Notes: generated by a model from the letters alone, not told the origin. A stretch of 64,000 nt of DNA from Acutalibacter sp. 1XD8-36 (GCF_009917525.1 NZ_QZDU01000001.1:558001-622000); one strand, 5' to 3'. Positions 32,663 to 42,800 are shown, counted from the stretch's first letter. Translations and numbers: made by a program.

Positions 32663-34612
32663 TTATAGCTCTTCCAATAGCACCGCCGCAAACTCCTTCA
32701 GCCTTTCCAGGCATACCCGGGTGCTCTTTGCCAGGGCGCTGGCAGTGAACTTTCCCCCTGACAGGGTATCGCCTATTCTGAATCGTCCGGGCAGCTCTAC
32801 CCACAGCTCCGAAAGCTCTACAGGCTCCTCAACGGTTACGCCATGGCAGCCAGAAAGATTCAGCATTTGCAAAAGATAGCTGCCGCCTGACCTGTCCCAG
32901 AATACTTCCACCTGGGGCGGAAGGTTTCCTTTAAGCTGTATTAACTCCGGCGCTGCCTGGGTAAGGGTAAGGCGCAATATCTCCCGGTACTCGGGATAGC
33001 CCAGCCTGTGGTAAAGCCAGCCCAGCCGCCAGGGCAACAGCATATGTCCATTTGGCGAACGCAAAAGCCCCGGGGCGTCGGTCAGCCTATGTCCGAAGCA
33101 GCGCTCCGGCGGGCCAAACCATGCCCTCTCCACCCTTGGCATGGCGCCGGGCCAGCCCTCGTAGCAGGCGAAGGGGCCATCCAGCAAAATCCAGCCCCGG
33201 CCCTCCAAAGTTTCCATGCCTGTTTCCGGATCTACACTAAGGTATGCCGCCCTGTTAGCTGTAATCTCCTCCTTCCGTACCAGGCCCAAAATTTCCTGGA
33301 GCCGGGACTCCATCTCCCCCGCCCCCAGTAATATAAGCTTTTTGCCCACCTTTTCCGCTGCCTCCAGAGCCTCCGGCAGCACGTCGCCAAGCTCTGGGAC
33401 CAACACTGTTGTGTACTGCTCCAGAAGTCCCGGCTCCTCAATAACCCTGGAGTCCAGCAGGCAGTCGAATAAGATGTGCAGCTCCTTGAGCGCCCTGAAC
33501 ACTCCCTGATAATCCTGGCTTTCCCGGCGGGATAGCGGAGCCAGCACCGCTATTTTGGCCAGTGAGCTCAGCCGTCCGTATATCTCCTCATGGTCCGCAT
33601 GGTATCTGAAGATTTCCTTCGCCGCCGCCACGCTCTCCCTGTCCGGGTAGCCCTCAAACACGCCGATAATACAGAAATCCAGGCCCGAGCCTGCTGCAAT
33701 ATTTTCATATAGTCGTATCCTTGTCAGCGCAGGGGGTACGGCTGAAAACCGGTAGAACAGGTCTGCGGCATTTATCACACAGTTGCTTATGATTTTATCC
33801 TTCCAGCTTGAGCGTACTTTTAGCACGTTGGAGGAGGAATTATACAGCCAGAACGGCAGCGGCCTGTCCACCGCGCTGTTGCTCTCGTCCCGGATAATAT
33901 CTACGTGGCTGTGATGATAGGTACACAGGGCTATTTCGTCGCCATACTGCCGCACAAGCTTATGTATGCGCCCCAGCACCTTTCCTACCACCCGCTCCTG
34001 AAACGCCCGGTATTCCTTCAAATTGGGCTCGTCGGGAGCTTCGGTTTTTGGCAGGTCCTTGCCGCCACTGTACTCTGAAAAGCGCCTGCGGCATGAATCA
34101 CAATGGCATGGCCCATAGTAATTCCCGCTGTAGTCCCAGGTAATAAAGCCGAACATATTGAAAAATATGCCGTCTACCGGGTATCTTGTCAAAACCTCCT
34201 CGATTATATCCAGAGCGCGCTCCTGCTGGTACTCTCCGCATACACAGGTCGCCACAGTGTCGTTATAGGGAACTGCGCGGCCATCTGCAGAGCGGTAGTA
34301 CCAGTCCGGGTGCTGGTGGAAAAAGCACTGATGGGTCTTGCTAAAGTCAAATCTTGCTATGACCCTTATTCCCGCCAAGTGGCATTTTTCAACTATCTCG
34401 CCCAGCAGGTCGCGCTCCCTCAGCCAGGAGGTGGGCTGCTGGAACTCCAGCTCTGTCGGATAAAACGAGGATATCCCCCCTGCGCCCACCATAACCGCGT
34501 TGCAACGGAAATCCTTGAGCTCTGCTATAAGCTTATCAACGTCCATGTCCCCATCGATGTCGCGCATATTGTTCTGCACCAGGCGCAGGTTATTTTCCAT
34601 CCACCAGGCCAT
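32663..34612 (-). CDS. GHL6-type glycoside hydrolase-like protein, copy A
   Basis: A 649-residue cytoplasmic protein with an N-terminal TIM-barrel domain of the 'hypothetical glycosyl hydrolase 6' type. Motifs: GGISSFYPT near 45, RVIARFDFSKTH near 83, HPDWYYRSADGRAVP near 100, PVDGIFFNMFGF near 145 and CHCDSCRRRF (CxCxxC) near 170. A beta-galactosidase-trimerisation-like domain (flavodoxin-like, IAVLAPLSRR to LILLGAGEM) follows at about 350-440, then a beta-rich C-terminus. The start at 34612 has GGGGAG upstream and overlaps the preceding gene by 23 nt, so translation is coupled. Substrate unknown; acts on imported sugar, as there is no signal peptide. Confidence 0.75.
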   Translation of the reverse strand: MAWWMENNLRLVQNNMRDIDGDMDVDKLIAELKDFRCNAVMVGAGGISSFYPTELEFQQPTSWLRERDLLGEIVEKCHLAGIRVIARFDFSKTHQCFFHQHPDWYYRSADGRAVPYNDTVATCVCGEYQQERALDIIEEVLTRYPVDGIFFNMFGFITWDYSGNYYGPCHCDSCRRRFSEYSGGKDLPKTEAPDEPNLKEYRAFQERVVGKVLGRIHKLVRQYGDEIALCTYHHSHVDIIRDESNSAVDRPLPFWLYNSSSNVLKVRSSWKDKIISNCVINAADLFYRFSAVPPALTRIRLYENIAAGSGLDFCIIGVFEGYPDRESVAAAKEIFRYHADHEEIYGRLSSLAKIAVLAPLSRRESQDYQGVFRALKELHILFDCLLDSRVIEEPGLLEQYTTVLVPELGDVLPEALEAAEKVGKKLILLGAGEMESRLQEILGLVRKEEITANRAAYLSVDPETGMETLEGRGWILLDGPFACYEGWPGAMPRVERAWFGPPERCFGHRLTDAPGLLRSPNGHMLLPWRLGWLYHRLGYPEYREILRLTLTQAAPELIQLKGNLPPQVEVFWDRSGGSYLLQMLNLSGCHGVTVEEPVELSELWVELPGRFRIGDTLSGGKFTASALAKSTRVCLERLKEFAAVLLEEL

Positions 34613-36698
34613 GTCCTGCTCTCCCCTCATTAAGCGTTATCTTCACCATATCCCAGTATGACAGCTTAGGCACTGTAACAGTGACCTCATCCCCCTCCTG
34701 CTTCCACAGCGGCGTGTCTCCAGACAGCTTCAGTTCAACCCTCTCTGCTCTCCTGCCCTCCGGCAGCCTGACACTGAACTTTGCCCCATGATACTCCACA
34801 GTATCCATAAGCGGGCGCTGGCCTATACCGTTAAGCAGGTGGATAAGCAGGCTGCTTCCATTTTCATAGCACACCGCCTCCAGGCCGTTTACCGGCTTCA
34901 TTGAGAATGTCTCCTTGCCGCCCAACATAAAGCGCACCAGATTCCTGCCCAGACGGCTGTGCTCTGCCAGCCTGAACTGTCCCATAAGCCCGCCCAGCAT
35001 AAACGGCAGGCACATTACCGCGCCGCTGCCCGCCTGGCGGTAGAGGCAGAGGGGCAGCTCCGTGCGGTCCACCAGCATACTGGCCCTCTCCGGCGGCGCT
35101 CCTACTGAATTAAGCGGCGCAAAGGGCGGCACCAGCGTTGCCATAACCTCCGTTCCGGGCAATGGCTTACAGTAGGCCGTCTGTCCCCGGTGGGGCAGTA
35201 ATGGTGTTTCTTTAAACTCATCTCCGCGCAAAGCATCCCCATTTTGCTCAAATCTCCAGTAGCAGGCGGTAAGGGGCTCACTGGTGCTTATAGCTTCCGA
35301 AATACCCAGCAGCTTTGCCACCGGCGCAAGCTGCCCTCCGCTTGCACCCTCATAAATCAGCCTTCCGCCCGCCCCGACGTACTCGTCTAAAATCTCCGGA
35401 AGTCCATTCTCCAGGGTAAAGCCCTCAGGCACGATAACCAGCTGGTAGCCTGCCAGCCGCTGCCTTGTGGCCTGGTACGGGGCCGCCAGGTCAAACTGCA
35501 GCTGGTTGTTCATCAGTATGTCCGCCCAGCCCTCGGCACATTTACTGCCGTCCCAGAGCAGGAGCATGTCGGACCTTGGGCTGGCTCCGTCCATATCCCC
35601 CTCTATACTGGCGATATGCCTGTCAACCTCTGTAATGGCTTTAAGCAGCCTCTTATCGCTGATGGTATCTTTAAAGCCGGTTATACTATGCCAGAGGCTT
35701 CCCCCTCCGGCAGCTACACCACTCATCCAGAACAGGTATTCAGCCGTGGGCAGGCCTGTATGCCGCCAGTCCATACCCGGGCAGGAGTGGATTATGCCAA
35801 AGGGCGCCGGACGGCCCTGGGCCGTATTCCCAAGCTTCATGGACAGCACAGGGTGCCACAATGACGGCAGGTCCCTCCAGCCCCTGGAGAGCACGTCCTG
35901 GGACTCTGTGCATATCATGTCCGCAGTGGCGTAACGGTCATCCAGATTATCCTTATAGAGATTATAATATAGTATCAGCGGCAGGTCAACCCTCTTGGCC
36001 TTGACCGCCCTGTATATCACATCCATATTGTCCCGCACACAGCGGCTTGCAAAGCCCGGCTCCAGTCCCACCGCCTGCTTAATGGCGTAGGTGGTGTCCT
36101 TTTCCACTGCGGAGCCGTCCATGGGCAGCTCCCTGCCGTAGAGCTCGCGGTATTTTTGCCGGCAGGTCTCGCAGCAGCAGTATTCATAGTTGGGCGCGTT
36201 AAAGAATATGCCGTCAATATCGTAGCGGTCAATGACCTCCTCCAGCACCGGCACAGCCACCTCATGGCTCCTGTACCCGGCGTTTATGCAGGTTAGGTAC
36301 AGGTTGGACCAGGCCCCGGGGCGCATTGCGCCGAAAACTCTGGGGGACATATCCGGCTCACGGACAAACCATTCGGGATGATTCTGATAGGCAATATCAT
36401 CCGCCTTGCTGAAGTCAAACCTGGCCACCAGCTTCACCCCATGCCTATGGCAGGCCTCTATCAGCTCCCCCAGTAAGTCCCGGTCATTTGGCAGGTACTC
36501 ATTGATATGGTGATACTGCACCCGGCTTTGATACCAGGCATAAATGCCGCCCACATTGGTTACCAGCACATTCCCCCCCATTTCAACGGTCTCCCGGGCA
36601 ATCTTGTCCGGGTCCATCTTTGCCGTGTCCATTACCTGCAGGTTGGTCTGGATGACCCGCAGCGGCCCGTGCCACCAGTATTTTTTATTTGTTATCAT
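34590..36698 (-). CDS. GHL6-type glycoside hydrolase-like protein, copy B
   Basis: A 702-residue paralogue of copies A and C with the same order: GGIYAWYQSRVQYH near 55, KLVARFDFSKAD near 93, HPEWFVREPDMS near 110, DIDGIFFNAPNYEYCCCETCRQKY near 165-190 (CxCxxC) and a trimerisation-like domain near 390-470 (YQLVIVPEGF, GGRLIYEGA). The start at 36698 (MITNKKYWWHG) follows GGAG by 8 nt and comes 5 nt after the stop of copy C. Pairwise similarity between the copies looks moderate, so they are old duplicates that may cut different linkages. Confidence 0.75.
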   Translation of the reverse strand: MITNKKYWWHGPLRVIQTNLQVMDTAKMDPDKIARETVEMGGNVLVTNVGGIYAWYQSRVQYHHINEYLPNDRDLLGELIEACHRHGVKLVARFDFSKADDIAYQNHPEWFVREPDMSPRVFGAMRPGAWSNLYLTCINAGYRSHEVAVPVLEEVIDRYDIDGIFFNAPNYEYCCCETCRQKYRELYGRELPMDGSAVEKDTTYAIKQAVGLEPGFASRCVRDNMDVIYRAVKAKRVDLPLILYYNLYKDNLDDRYATADMICTESQDVLSRGWRDLPSLWHPVLSMKLGNTAQGRPAPFGIIHSCPGMDWRHTGLPTAEYLFWMSGVAAGGGSLWHSITGFKDTISDKRLLKAITEVDRHIASIEGDMDGASPRSDMLLLWDGSKCAEGWADILMNNQLQFDLAAPYQATRQRLAGYQLVIVPEGFTLENGLPEILDEYVGAGGRLIYEGASGGQLAPVAKLLGISEAISTSEPLTACYWRFEQNGDALRGDEFKETPLLPHRGQTAYCKPLPGTEVMATLVPPFAPLNSVGAPPERASMLVDRTELPLCLYRQAGSGAVMCLPFMLGGLMGQFRLAEHSRLGRNLVRFMLGGKETFSMKPVNGLEAVCYENGSSLLIHLLNGIGQRPLMDTVEYHGAKFSVRLPEGRRAERVELKLSGDTPLWKQEGDEVTVTVPKLSYWDMVKITLNEGRAGHGLVDGK

Positions 36699-36703
36699 AT
36701 TTA

Positions 36704-38836
36704 TCACTCCACTACCACCATCTCGTGGCTTTCTATTCGCTCTATAGTTATTTCCAGCTTACCATCCTTCACCACATTTCCGGGCCTGCCGCCAGCCACC
36801 CTGAGCTCTGCCTTGGGGACAGCGCCGGAACCTGGAAGGGGCATTGTGACCGTTATGGGCCCTACCGGGGCCGCCCCCTCGCAGTAGCCAGGATTTATTG
36901 AGCAGTCCGTAAGGTTTACAAGGTGGAGTATCCTTCTCTCCCCCTGACGGTAGATAGTGCAGTCCAGCCTTCCGGGCCCGGCAATCTCCACCGGCAGACT
37001 GCATCCTGCTGTAAAGCGCACCGCGTTTTGCAGCAGCACCCTATGGTCCGGCAGGTGCTCGCGTCCGTAGCACCTGTCGATGTCCGCTGCAAAGTATACT
37101 ACCCGGCTTCCGCTGTCCAGGGTGCCTGCAAAGATTGTCCCCAAATCCGGCCGCTCCTCCCGTATCCAGCTGAACTCAGGCGGATAGATTGGAAACGCCG
37201 GGATATACCCTGTTATGGGCTTCAGCGGCCCCCTGCTCTCAACCTCATAGAAGCCTCCGCCAAATGCCAGTATATCTGTCTTCTCAAATCCGCTCAGTAC
37301 CTGATGGCGGCTTTCAGGCAGCAGCAGATAGTTGTGCATATCAAAATATTCCCAGCTGGCGGTTTGGTCTCCGAAGGCCCCGAAATATTTCTCTCCCAAA
37401 CTGATTCCCAGCCTGTCCCATAGGCGCTTCTCCCCGCGCAGTTCCCCATCCTCGTTACGGGCGCCGGACTGTCCGGTCAGAATCAGATTACCGCCGGTAT
37501 CTAAAAAGCTGCATATCTGCTGAATCTGGTTGTCGGTCAGCACAGCTATATCCGGAAGGATAAGGGTATCTATCCTATCCCTATACCGTGCAATATCGTC
37601 GGCATGTACCGGCAAAAATGGTATGCGCCCGGCGGAAAGGGCCCGGCTGAATCCGCTTAGGGGATATGAGCAGCGCTCCTCCATATTATCCCGCCCATAG
37701 AAGTCATGGTTTAGCTGGCTCCAGACCACCGCTACATTCGCCAGGTTTTCCCTGTTATATAAATACTCCTCGTTATCCCTGTGCCATTGGAATATTGGCG
37801 CGGGCGTATCGAACTGTCTCCTGTCCCGCTGGCCGCCGCCAACATGGTGGAACCATGGGGTTATCCCCCCGGCTATCCCCTCGGCTATCCAGGTACGGGT
37901 CTCGGCGGCAGGATTAGCCGCAAGCCGGAAGGCCCTATGGCCTCGGACATAGTTTGCCATGCTTTCGGGAACCTCTACGTCTTCGGAGGAGGCAAGCTTA
38001 AACAGCATTCCATTCATGGAATTCTGCTCAAAGCCGCTGATAGTCTCTCTGGATTGGTGGTCGCTGAATATCACCCGGGAGCGGCTGCAGAGCTCCTTTA
38101 AATCCGCAAGCCCCTGGCAGGACCCTGCCACGTCCGCGTTGAGCATTCCCAGCCACAGGCAGTCATCGCCGCCATACTTTTTCGTTGTCTTGTTAAACAG
38201 CTCCCAATTCTCCGTGCGTAGGCCATAGCTCCAGCGCACCCATTTTCGGTATACCGGGTCCTCCCAGTCAGCTTTCTCCGGCAGCTCTTCTGCGCAGTCC
38301 TCCATAAAGCGCCTGCGGCAGTTGTCACAGTAGCATATGGTATTGCGCCCCAGCCCCTTCCAGCTATTGTCGGAAAAACCCTCGGGACTGTAGCGCTCAA
38401 TGATTTCCTGCAGCACCTGTGGTATGTATTCCTTGTAGTAGCCGCTGTTCACACATGAAAAATACCGTCCCTGGGACATAACCGGCGAGCCGTCCTTATG
38501 GCGGCAAAACCAGTCGGGATGGGCGTCAAAAAATTCCCGGGTCGCACGGTTTATGTCCATGCGCGCCACTACCGCAAGCCCCGCCTCCCGGGCGGCCTTG
38601 CTAAACTCCCCATAATAGTCCCGGCCGTCCAGCATTGCGGCGCGGTACTGAAGGCCGAACTTGCTGGGGTAGTAGGCCACTATACCGCCGCAGTTGATAA
38701 TGACCCCCTGCACGGCAGTGCGCTCCCACTGCTTCTTCCAAAACTCCAGATCGCAGCTCCTTGGGTCATCCTCAGTCAGGTTTGTCTGTCCCCAGCGGCG
38801 CACCCGCCGGTACCATGGTATCCTTTGCTCTGTCAT
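36704..38836 (-). CDS. GHL6-type glycoside hydrolase-like protein, copy C
   Basis: A 710-residue protein, first of the three tandem copies behind the solute-binding protein. Motifs: GGIVAYYPSKFGLQY near 52, VVARMDINRATREF near 90, HPDWFCRHKDGSPV near 107, CYCDNCRRRF (CxCxxC) near 170 and a trimerisation-like segment IDTLILPDIAVLTDNQI near 430. The start at 38836 (MTEQRIPWYRR) follows GGAGAGAGG. No signal peptide, so it is cytoplasmic. Acidic residues in the barrel that could be the nucleophile and acid/base cannot be assigned without a structure alignment. Confidence 0.75.
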   Translation of the reverse strand: MTEQRIPWYRRVRRWGQTNLTEDDPRSCDLEFWKKQWERTAVQGVIINCGGIVAYYPSKFGLQYRAAMLDGRDYYGEFSKAAREAGLAVVARMDINRATREFFDAHPDWFCRHKDGSPVMSQGRYFSCVNSGYYKEYIPQVLQEIIERYSPEGFSDNSWKGLGRNTICYCDNCRRRFMEDCAEELPEKADWEDPVYRKWVRWSYGLRTENWELFNKTTKKYGGDDCLWLGMLNADVAGSCQGLADLKELCSRSRVIFSDHQSRETISGFEQNSMNGMLFKLASSEDVEVPESMANYVRGHRAFRLAANPAAETRTWIAEGIAGGITPWFHHVGGGQRDRRQFDTPAPIFQWHRDNEEYLYNRENLANVAVVWSQLNHDFYGRDNMEERCSYPLSGFSRALSAGRIPFLPVHADDIARYRDRIDTLILPDIAVLTDNQIQQICSFLDTGGNLILTGQSGARNEDGELRGEKRLWDRLGISLGEKYFGAFGDQTASWEYFDMHNYLLLPESRHQVLSGFEKTDILAFGGGFYEVESRGPLKPITGYIPAFPIYPPEFSWIREERPDLGTIFAGTLDSGSRVVYFAADIDRCYGREHLPDHRVLLQNAVRFTAGCSLPVEIAGPGRLDCTIYRQGERRILHLVNLTDCSINPGYCEGAAPVGPITVTMPLPGSGAVPKAELRVAGGRPGNVVKDGKLEITIERIESHEMVVVE

Positions 38837-38970
38837 GCTACCTCTCTCCTTATATTGTGATGATATTGCAATAGTCAGGGGAAACCAAGCGCCAGCCTGA
38901 TTTCCCCCTCCCTTCATTCTTCCGTTTTTCCTCTATTATCCTTTGGCCTCAAGGCTTCTGTGCCTGGAGT

Positions 38971-40659
38971 TTACCGCATTGCGTCGAAGAACTCCTGCCA
39001 CATCGCCACATACTCGTCCACACGAAGGCGCTTGCAGTTTTCAATGTGTTCATTCCACTGGGCTTCTGTCAGGCCGTTTACTACTGATGTGGCAATGAAC
39101 TTACTCATATAGTTGTCGATATCAGTATGCAGCAGGTTCCGCGCTGCGGTCTTCTCCGGGTCATACATTCCCCTGGGCATCATAGTGACACAGTAGGGCA
39201 GAATGCGCTCGGCAGCCTCACGCTTCTTGTCATTGCGGGGGTCTGCCACTTCCAGGTCGGCGTACTTCTTCCAGATGAAATTGGGGCTGTTCACGCTTCC
39301 GCAGATAGTGCGCTTGAAATAGGTCAGGTTGGTGCCTTCTGGAACAAATTCCTGGGTCTGAGTCCAGTGCCCCTCGTCGTCAGTGTATTTCCAAAGGCCC
39401 TCTCCCTCGGGGCCCCACTGCCATTCCAGCAGGGTTGTCTCGTCCTTCATGCAGTAGTCATAATACCGCACAAGGGCTTCGGGGTCTTCACAGGCGGTGG
39501 TGACGCAGTATCCGAAGGTAGCGCCCAGAGGCTCCTTGCCGCCATACCAGAGCTGGTCGCCCTTGGGGCCCTTCAGCGGGTCCAGAACGATGTAATCGGC
39601 GTACTTGCTGTCCATAGAGTCGGGAATCCAGTATATCAGCGAGCCCATGAGCACGTCCTCATTCTGTGCCTTGGCGTTCTGCTCATCGTTGGTCATGGTA
39701 AAGGTATCATTGTCCAGCAGCTTCTCCTCATAGAGCATATGCAGCCAGTTAAGCCCATCGAACAGGCCCTCCTCCGTACCGCCGAAGGTTACAGTCTCAT
39801 CATCCAGGGAGTAGACATAGTCGCCGGGCAGTACCACTCCAAAGGCACCGAGTATGGCGCTGAGATTGTGGGCGTAGTCGTTGGCCTGGCGGGCCTGGAA
39901 GGGTATCTCGTCATTGGGGTCGCCGTTGCCGTTCATGTCGTTGTCGCGGAAGTACCTCAGCACCTCTACGAATTCGTCGGTGGTAGTGGGCTGCTCCATG
40001 CCCGCCTTTTCCAGCCACTCGGGATTCATCCACAGCATATTGTCCACTCTGTTGGAGGGATTTGCCTTGTTGGTCGGGAACACGTATATTTTGCCGTCGG
40101 GAGCTGTGAGTGCTGACTTCAGGGCAGCGTCCTCATCCAGCATTTCTTTAACAGCAGGAGCTATCTCGTCCACAAAATCACCAATTGGGGCAAACAGCTC
40201 CAGGTTGGACATAACGTCCACCTCAGCGCCGCAGAATGCGTCCGGCAGATTATTGCCGGCAATCATAATGTTTACCTGCTCCTTCCAGGAGTCGGAGGGG
40301 ATGTCCAGCCACTCAATATCCACATTGGTGGCGGCGTTGGTCTTCTGCACACACTGCTTGTCCGCAAAGCCGTTCTGAGAGTTCGGGTCCTTGTTGACAG
40401 CCACACGGTAAGTCTTCTTTTCCTTCAGAATTTTTTCTCCGGACTTGTAGATATTCCCGCGGATTAAATCCTCGTCTTCGCTGTCGTCAGCCGCCGCAGT
40501 GCTATCCTCCGGTGACTCCCCGGACGCTTCCGGCATGCTGCTAGGCTGCTCGCTGGATGTACTGTTGGAGCCGCTGTCTTCGCCGCAGCCGGCGAGGATT
40601 CCTGCAATGAGCAGCATTGCCAAAACCGTTGCCAGCAGCCTTTTTAAATTTTTGTTCAT
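38971..40659 (-). CDS. Extracellular carbohydrate-binding lipoprotein, LplA type
   Basis: A 562-residue lipoprotein. The signal peptide MNKNLKRLLATVLAMLLIAGI leads to the lipobox LAGC, followed by a Ser/Glu/Asp-rich linker to about residue 65. The binding domain has NNLPDAFCGAEVDVMSNLELF near 130 and a DNDMNGNGDPNDEIPFQARQ calcium-loop-like stretch near 240, typical of LplA/YtcQ receptors. It follows its two permeases (reverse of the usual order) and precedes the three GHL6 genes. Confidence 0.9.
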   Translation of the reverse strand: MNKNLKRLLATVLAMLLIAGILAGCGEDSGSNSTSSEQPSSMPEASGESPEDSTAAADDSEDEDLIRGNIYKSGEKILKEKKTYRVAVNKDPNSQNGFADKQCVQKTNAATNVDIEWLDIPSDSWKEQVNIMIAGNNLPDAFCGAEVDVMSNLELFAPIGDFVDEIAPAVKEMLDEDAALKSALTAPDGKIYVFPTNKANPSNRVDNMLWMNPEWLEKAGMEQPTTTDEFVEVLRYFRDNDMNGNGDPNDEIPFQARQANDYAHNLSAILGAFGVVLPGDYVYSLDDETVTFGGTEEGLFDGLNWLHMLYEEKLLDNDTFTMTNDEQNAKAQNEDVLMGSLIYWIPDSMDSKYADYIVLDPLKGPKGDQLWYGGKEPLGATFGYCVTTACEDPEALVRYYDYCMKDETTLLEWQWGPEGEGLWKYTDDEGHWTQTQEFVPEGTNLTYFKRTICGSVNSPNFIWKKYADLEVADPRNDKKREAAERILPYCVTMMPRGMYDPEKTAARNLLHTDIDNYMSKFIATSVVNGLTEAQWNEHIENCKRLRVDEYVAMWQEFFDAMR

Positions 40660-40761
40660 TTTCTTTACCTCCTAAGTTGTCTATATTTCACGGCCTAAGA
40701 CTAATGGGCCAGTCCCGGCCGGGCCGACCGTATCAGTTGTGGATATACTGCCATGGCGGGC

Positions 40762-41679
40762 TTACCCCTTGATACTGCCCATCATGACTCCCTTGACAAA
40801 ATATTTCTGCACAAAGGGATACAGTGCCATAATAGGCAGGGTGGAGATTACCATTACAGCGTACTTGATGGTAGCAGCCAGCCGCTGCATTTCAGCGATA
40901 TCCGCCGCGTCCACATCGCTCTGGATAGTCTGCCCAGCCAGCAGCACTTCACGCAGGATTAGCTGAAGGGGATAGAGCTTCTGGTTGGATAGATAAATAA
41001 GTGCGTTAAAGAAGGAATTCCAGCTTCCTACGGCGATATAGAGCAGTATGACCGCAACTATCTCCTTGGACAGGGGCAGCACCACCGAAATGAAAAACCG
41101 TCCGTTGCCGCATCCGTCCAGCTGGGCTGCCTCCCAGAGGTCATCGGGTATTTTTGACATGAAGAACGTGCGCGCCACTATCAAGTTAAACACCGAAAAC
41201 ATGCCCATAATTATCATCACGTATCTTGTGTCGGTAAGCCCAAGATTTTTCACCACCAGATATGTAGGCACCAGTCCGCCCTGGAAGTACATAGTGAAGA
41301 CCACAAGCTTCATAATCGCGTTCCTGCCCACTAAATCCTTCCTGGACAGTGCGTACCCGGCGCATACAGTGACCGCCGTTCCAAAGATGGTCTGGAAAAA
41401 GGTATATATGATGGTATTCCCATAGCCCCTCCAGATACGCGAATCCGCAAACACATATCTATAGGAGGCAAAGCTCACGTCTACCGGCACGAGCAGGGAC
41501 TTTCCGGTTATTATCGCGTTGGGCGAGCTGATGGAGGAAAGCACCACATAATACAGAGGATAGAGCGTAATAATTGCCGCCAGGACGACTAGACAGTTCA
41601 CTATAATGTCGAAGGCCCTATCGCCCCTGGACTGGGCCAGCCCCAGCTTCCTTTTTCCCAGCTTCTTTACGTTTTCCAT
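40762..41679 (-). CDS. Carbohydrate ABC transporter permease, LplC/YtcP type
   Basis: A 305-residue permease with six helices. The coupling loop DLWEAAQLDGCGNGRFFIS near 190 has Cys where most homologues have Ala (DGAG). The C-terminus QKYFVKGVMMGSIKG is diagnostic for the LplC type. It lies 16 nt after the LplB-type gene and 102 nt before the binding-protein gene. Confidence 0.9.
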   Translation of the reverse strand: MENVKKLGKRKLGLAQSRGDRAFDIIVNCLVVLAAIITLYPLYYVVLSSISSPNAIITGKSLLVPVDVSFASYRYVFADSRIWRGYGNTIIYTFFQTIFGTAVTVCAGYALSRKDLVGRNAIMKLVVFTMYFQGGLVPTYLVVKNLGLTDTRYVMIIMGMFSVFNLIVARTFFMSKIPDDLWEAAQLDGCGNGRFFISVVLPLSKEIVAVILLYIAVGSWNSFFNALIYLSNQKLYPLQLILREVLLAGQTIQSDVDAADIAEMQRLAATIKYAVMVISTLPIMALYPFVQKYFVKGVMMGSIKG

Positions 41680-41695
41680 AAAAGAAACGCCCTCC

Positions 41696-42649
41696 TTACC
41701 ACAGACTGCTGCCAGACAGCGCCCTGGATGCCTTGTTCACGCCGATTAGCAGAATGAAGTTGATTATATTGTTGAACAAGCTCACCGCGGTTGACAGGCT
41801 GTACTGCGCTCCCTGTATACCGACCTTGTATACATAGGTGGAGATTATCTCGGACCGGGCCAGGTTCAGGTCGTTTTGCAGCAGCAGCGACTTTTCAAAG
41901 CCTATGCTCATAAGGTTACCCACAGCCATGATTATCAGTATCACCATTGTCGGCAGGATAGACGGGATGTCGATGTACCATACCCTTTTCAGCTTGCTGG
42001 CTCCGTCAACTATGGCGGCCTCGTGCAAGTCTTCGCTGACACTGGACAGGGCTGCGATATAAATTACAGCGTTGTAACCGGTGCGCTGCCAGACGCCGGA
42101 CATAACGTACATTGTCTGGTAAAGGCTTGGAATCCCCAAAAACGAGATTGGCTCCATGCCCAGCTGCTTTAAAAGTATGTTAAACAGCCCCGTAGAGCTG
42201 CTGAAGGTGTTCAGCATACCGCACATTACCACTACAGATATCAGGTGCGGGGCGAACGTAGAGCTCTGGGTCAGTTTCTTCAGCCAGGGCACAGTGGTGT
42301 AGTTGAGCAGAAGCGCCAGTATCACAGGCATGGGGATAGTTGCAACAAGCTGGTAGGCGCTCAGGCTGAGGGTGTTATAAAGCAGGTCCTTAAATTGATA
42401 GGAGTTGAAAAAGGTCTCGAAGTGCTTCACTCCCACCCATGGGCTGTCCCATATGCCCAGCGCGCCGCGGAAATCCCTGAACGCAATTTGGATACCGTAA
42501 AGGGGCGCGTAGTTAAAGATGATAAGGTACACTGCCATCGGCAGTAGGAACAGATATAGGAGCCAGTTTTTTCTGATACCGCCCCACAATTTACACCAGT
42601 CTCTTTTTTCTTTTGGCGGACGGCCGGTGCTTTCCTTTGCAGCTACCAT
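41696..42649 (-). CDS. Carbohydrate ABC transporter permease, LplB type
   Basis: A 317-residue permease, first gene of the 13-kb GHL6 operon. The first helix is near 30-52 (WLLYLFLLPMAVYLIIFNYAP), and the coupling loop LHEAAIVDGASKLKRVWYI lies near 212. The partner is the LplC-type protein downstream. No ATPase gene is present. The operon starts in the 342-bp region that also drives the divergent AraC regulator. Confidence 0.9.
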   Translation of the reverse strand: MVAAKESTGRPPKEKRDWCKLWGGIRKNWLLYLFLLPMAVYLIIFNYAPLYGIQIAFRDFRGALGIWDSPWVGVKHFETFFNSYQFKDLLYNTLSLSAYQLVATIPMPVILALLLNYTTVPWLKKLTQSSTFAPHLISVVVMCGMLNTFSSSTGLFNILLKQLGMEPISFLGIPSLYQTMYVMSGVWQRTGYNAVIYIAALSSVSEDLHEAAIVDGASKLKRVWYIDIPSILPTMVILIIMAVGNLMSIGFEKSLLLQNDLNLARSEIISTYVYKVGIQGAQYSLSTAVSLFNNIINFILLIGVNKASRALSGSSLW

Positions 42650-42770
42650 GCGGCATTCCTCCTTGAATGATTATTATTTTGCTTTCTCCGGATAAACGCC
42701 GGCCTGCCAGCGCTCCGTCCCGGGTGTGAGTACATTTTACACAATATCCTCCATAACGTCTATAAGCGTT

Positions 42771-42800
42771 TATTGAACTTGCCCTATTTCACGTTCAATA
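42771..42800. promoter_or_regulatory. Candidate operator of the AraC-type regulator
   Basis: Inverted repeat TATTGAAC (42771-42778) and GTTCAATA (42793-42800); a third box ATTCAATA lies at 42852-42859. The location upstream of the transporter operon fits an activator site. Binding is inference. Confidence 0.45.

Noticed and set aside
40705-40730. GC-rich palindrome CCCGGCCGGG between permease and binding-protein genes
   Set aside because: Short stem with no loop and no T run; not convincing as terminator or operator.
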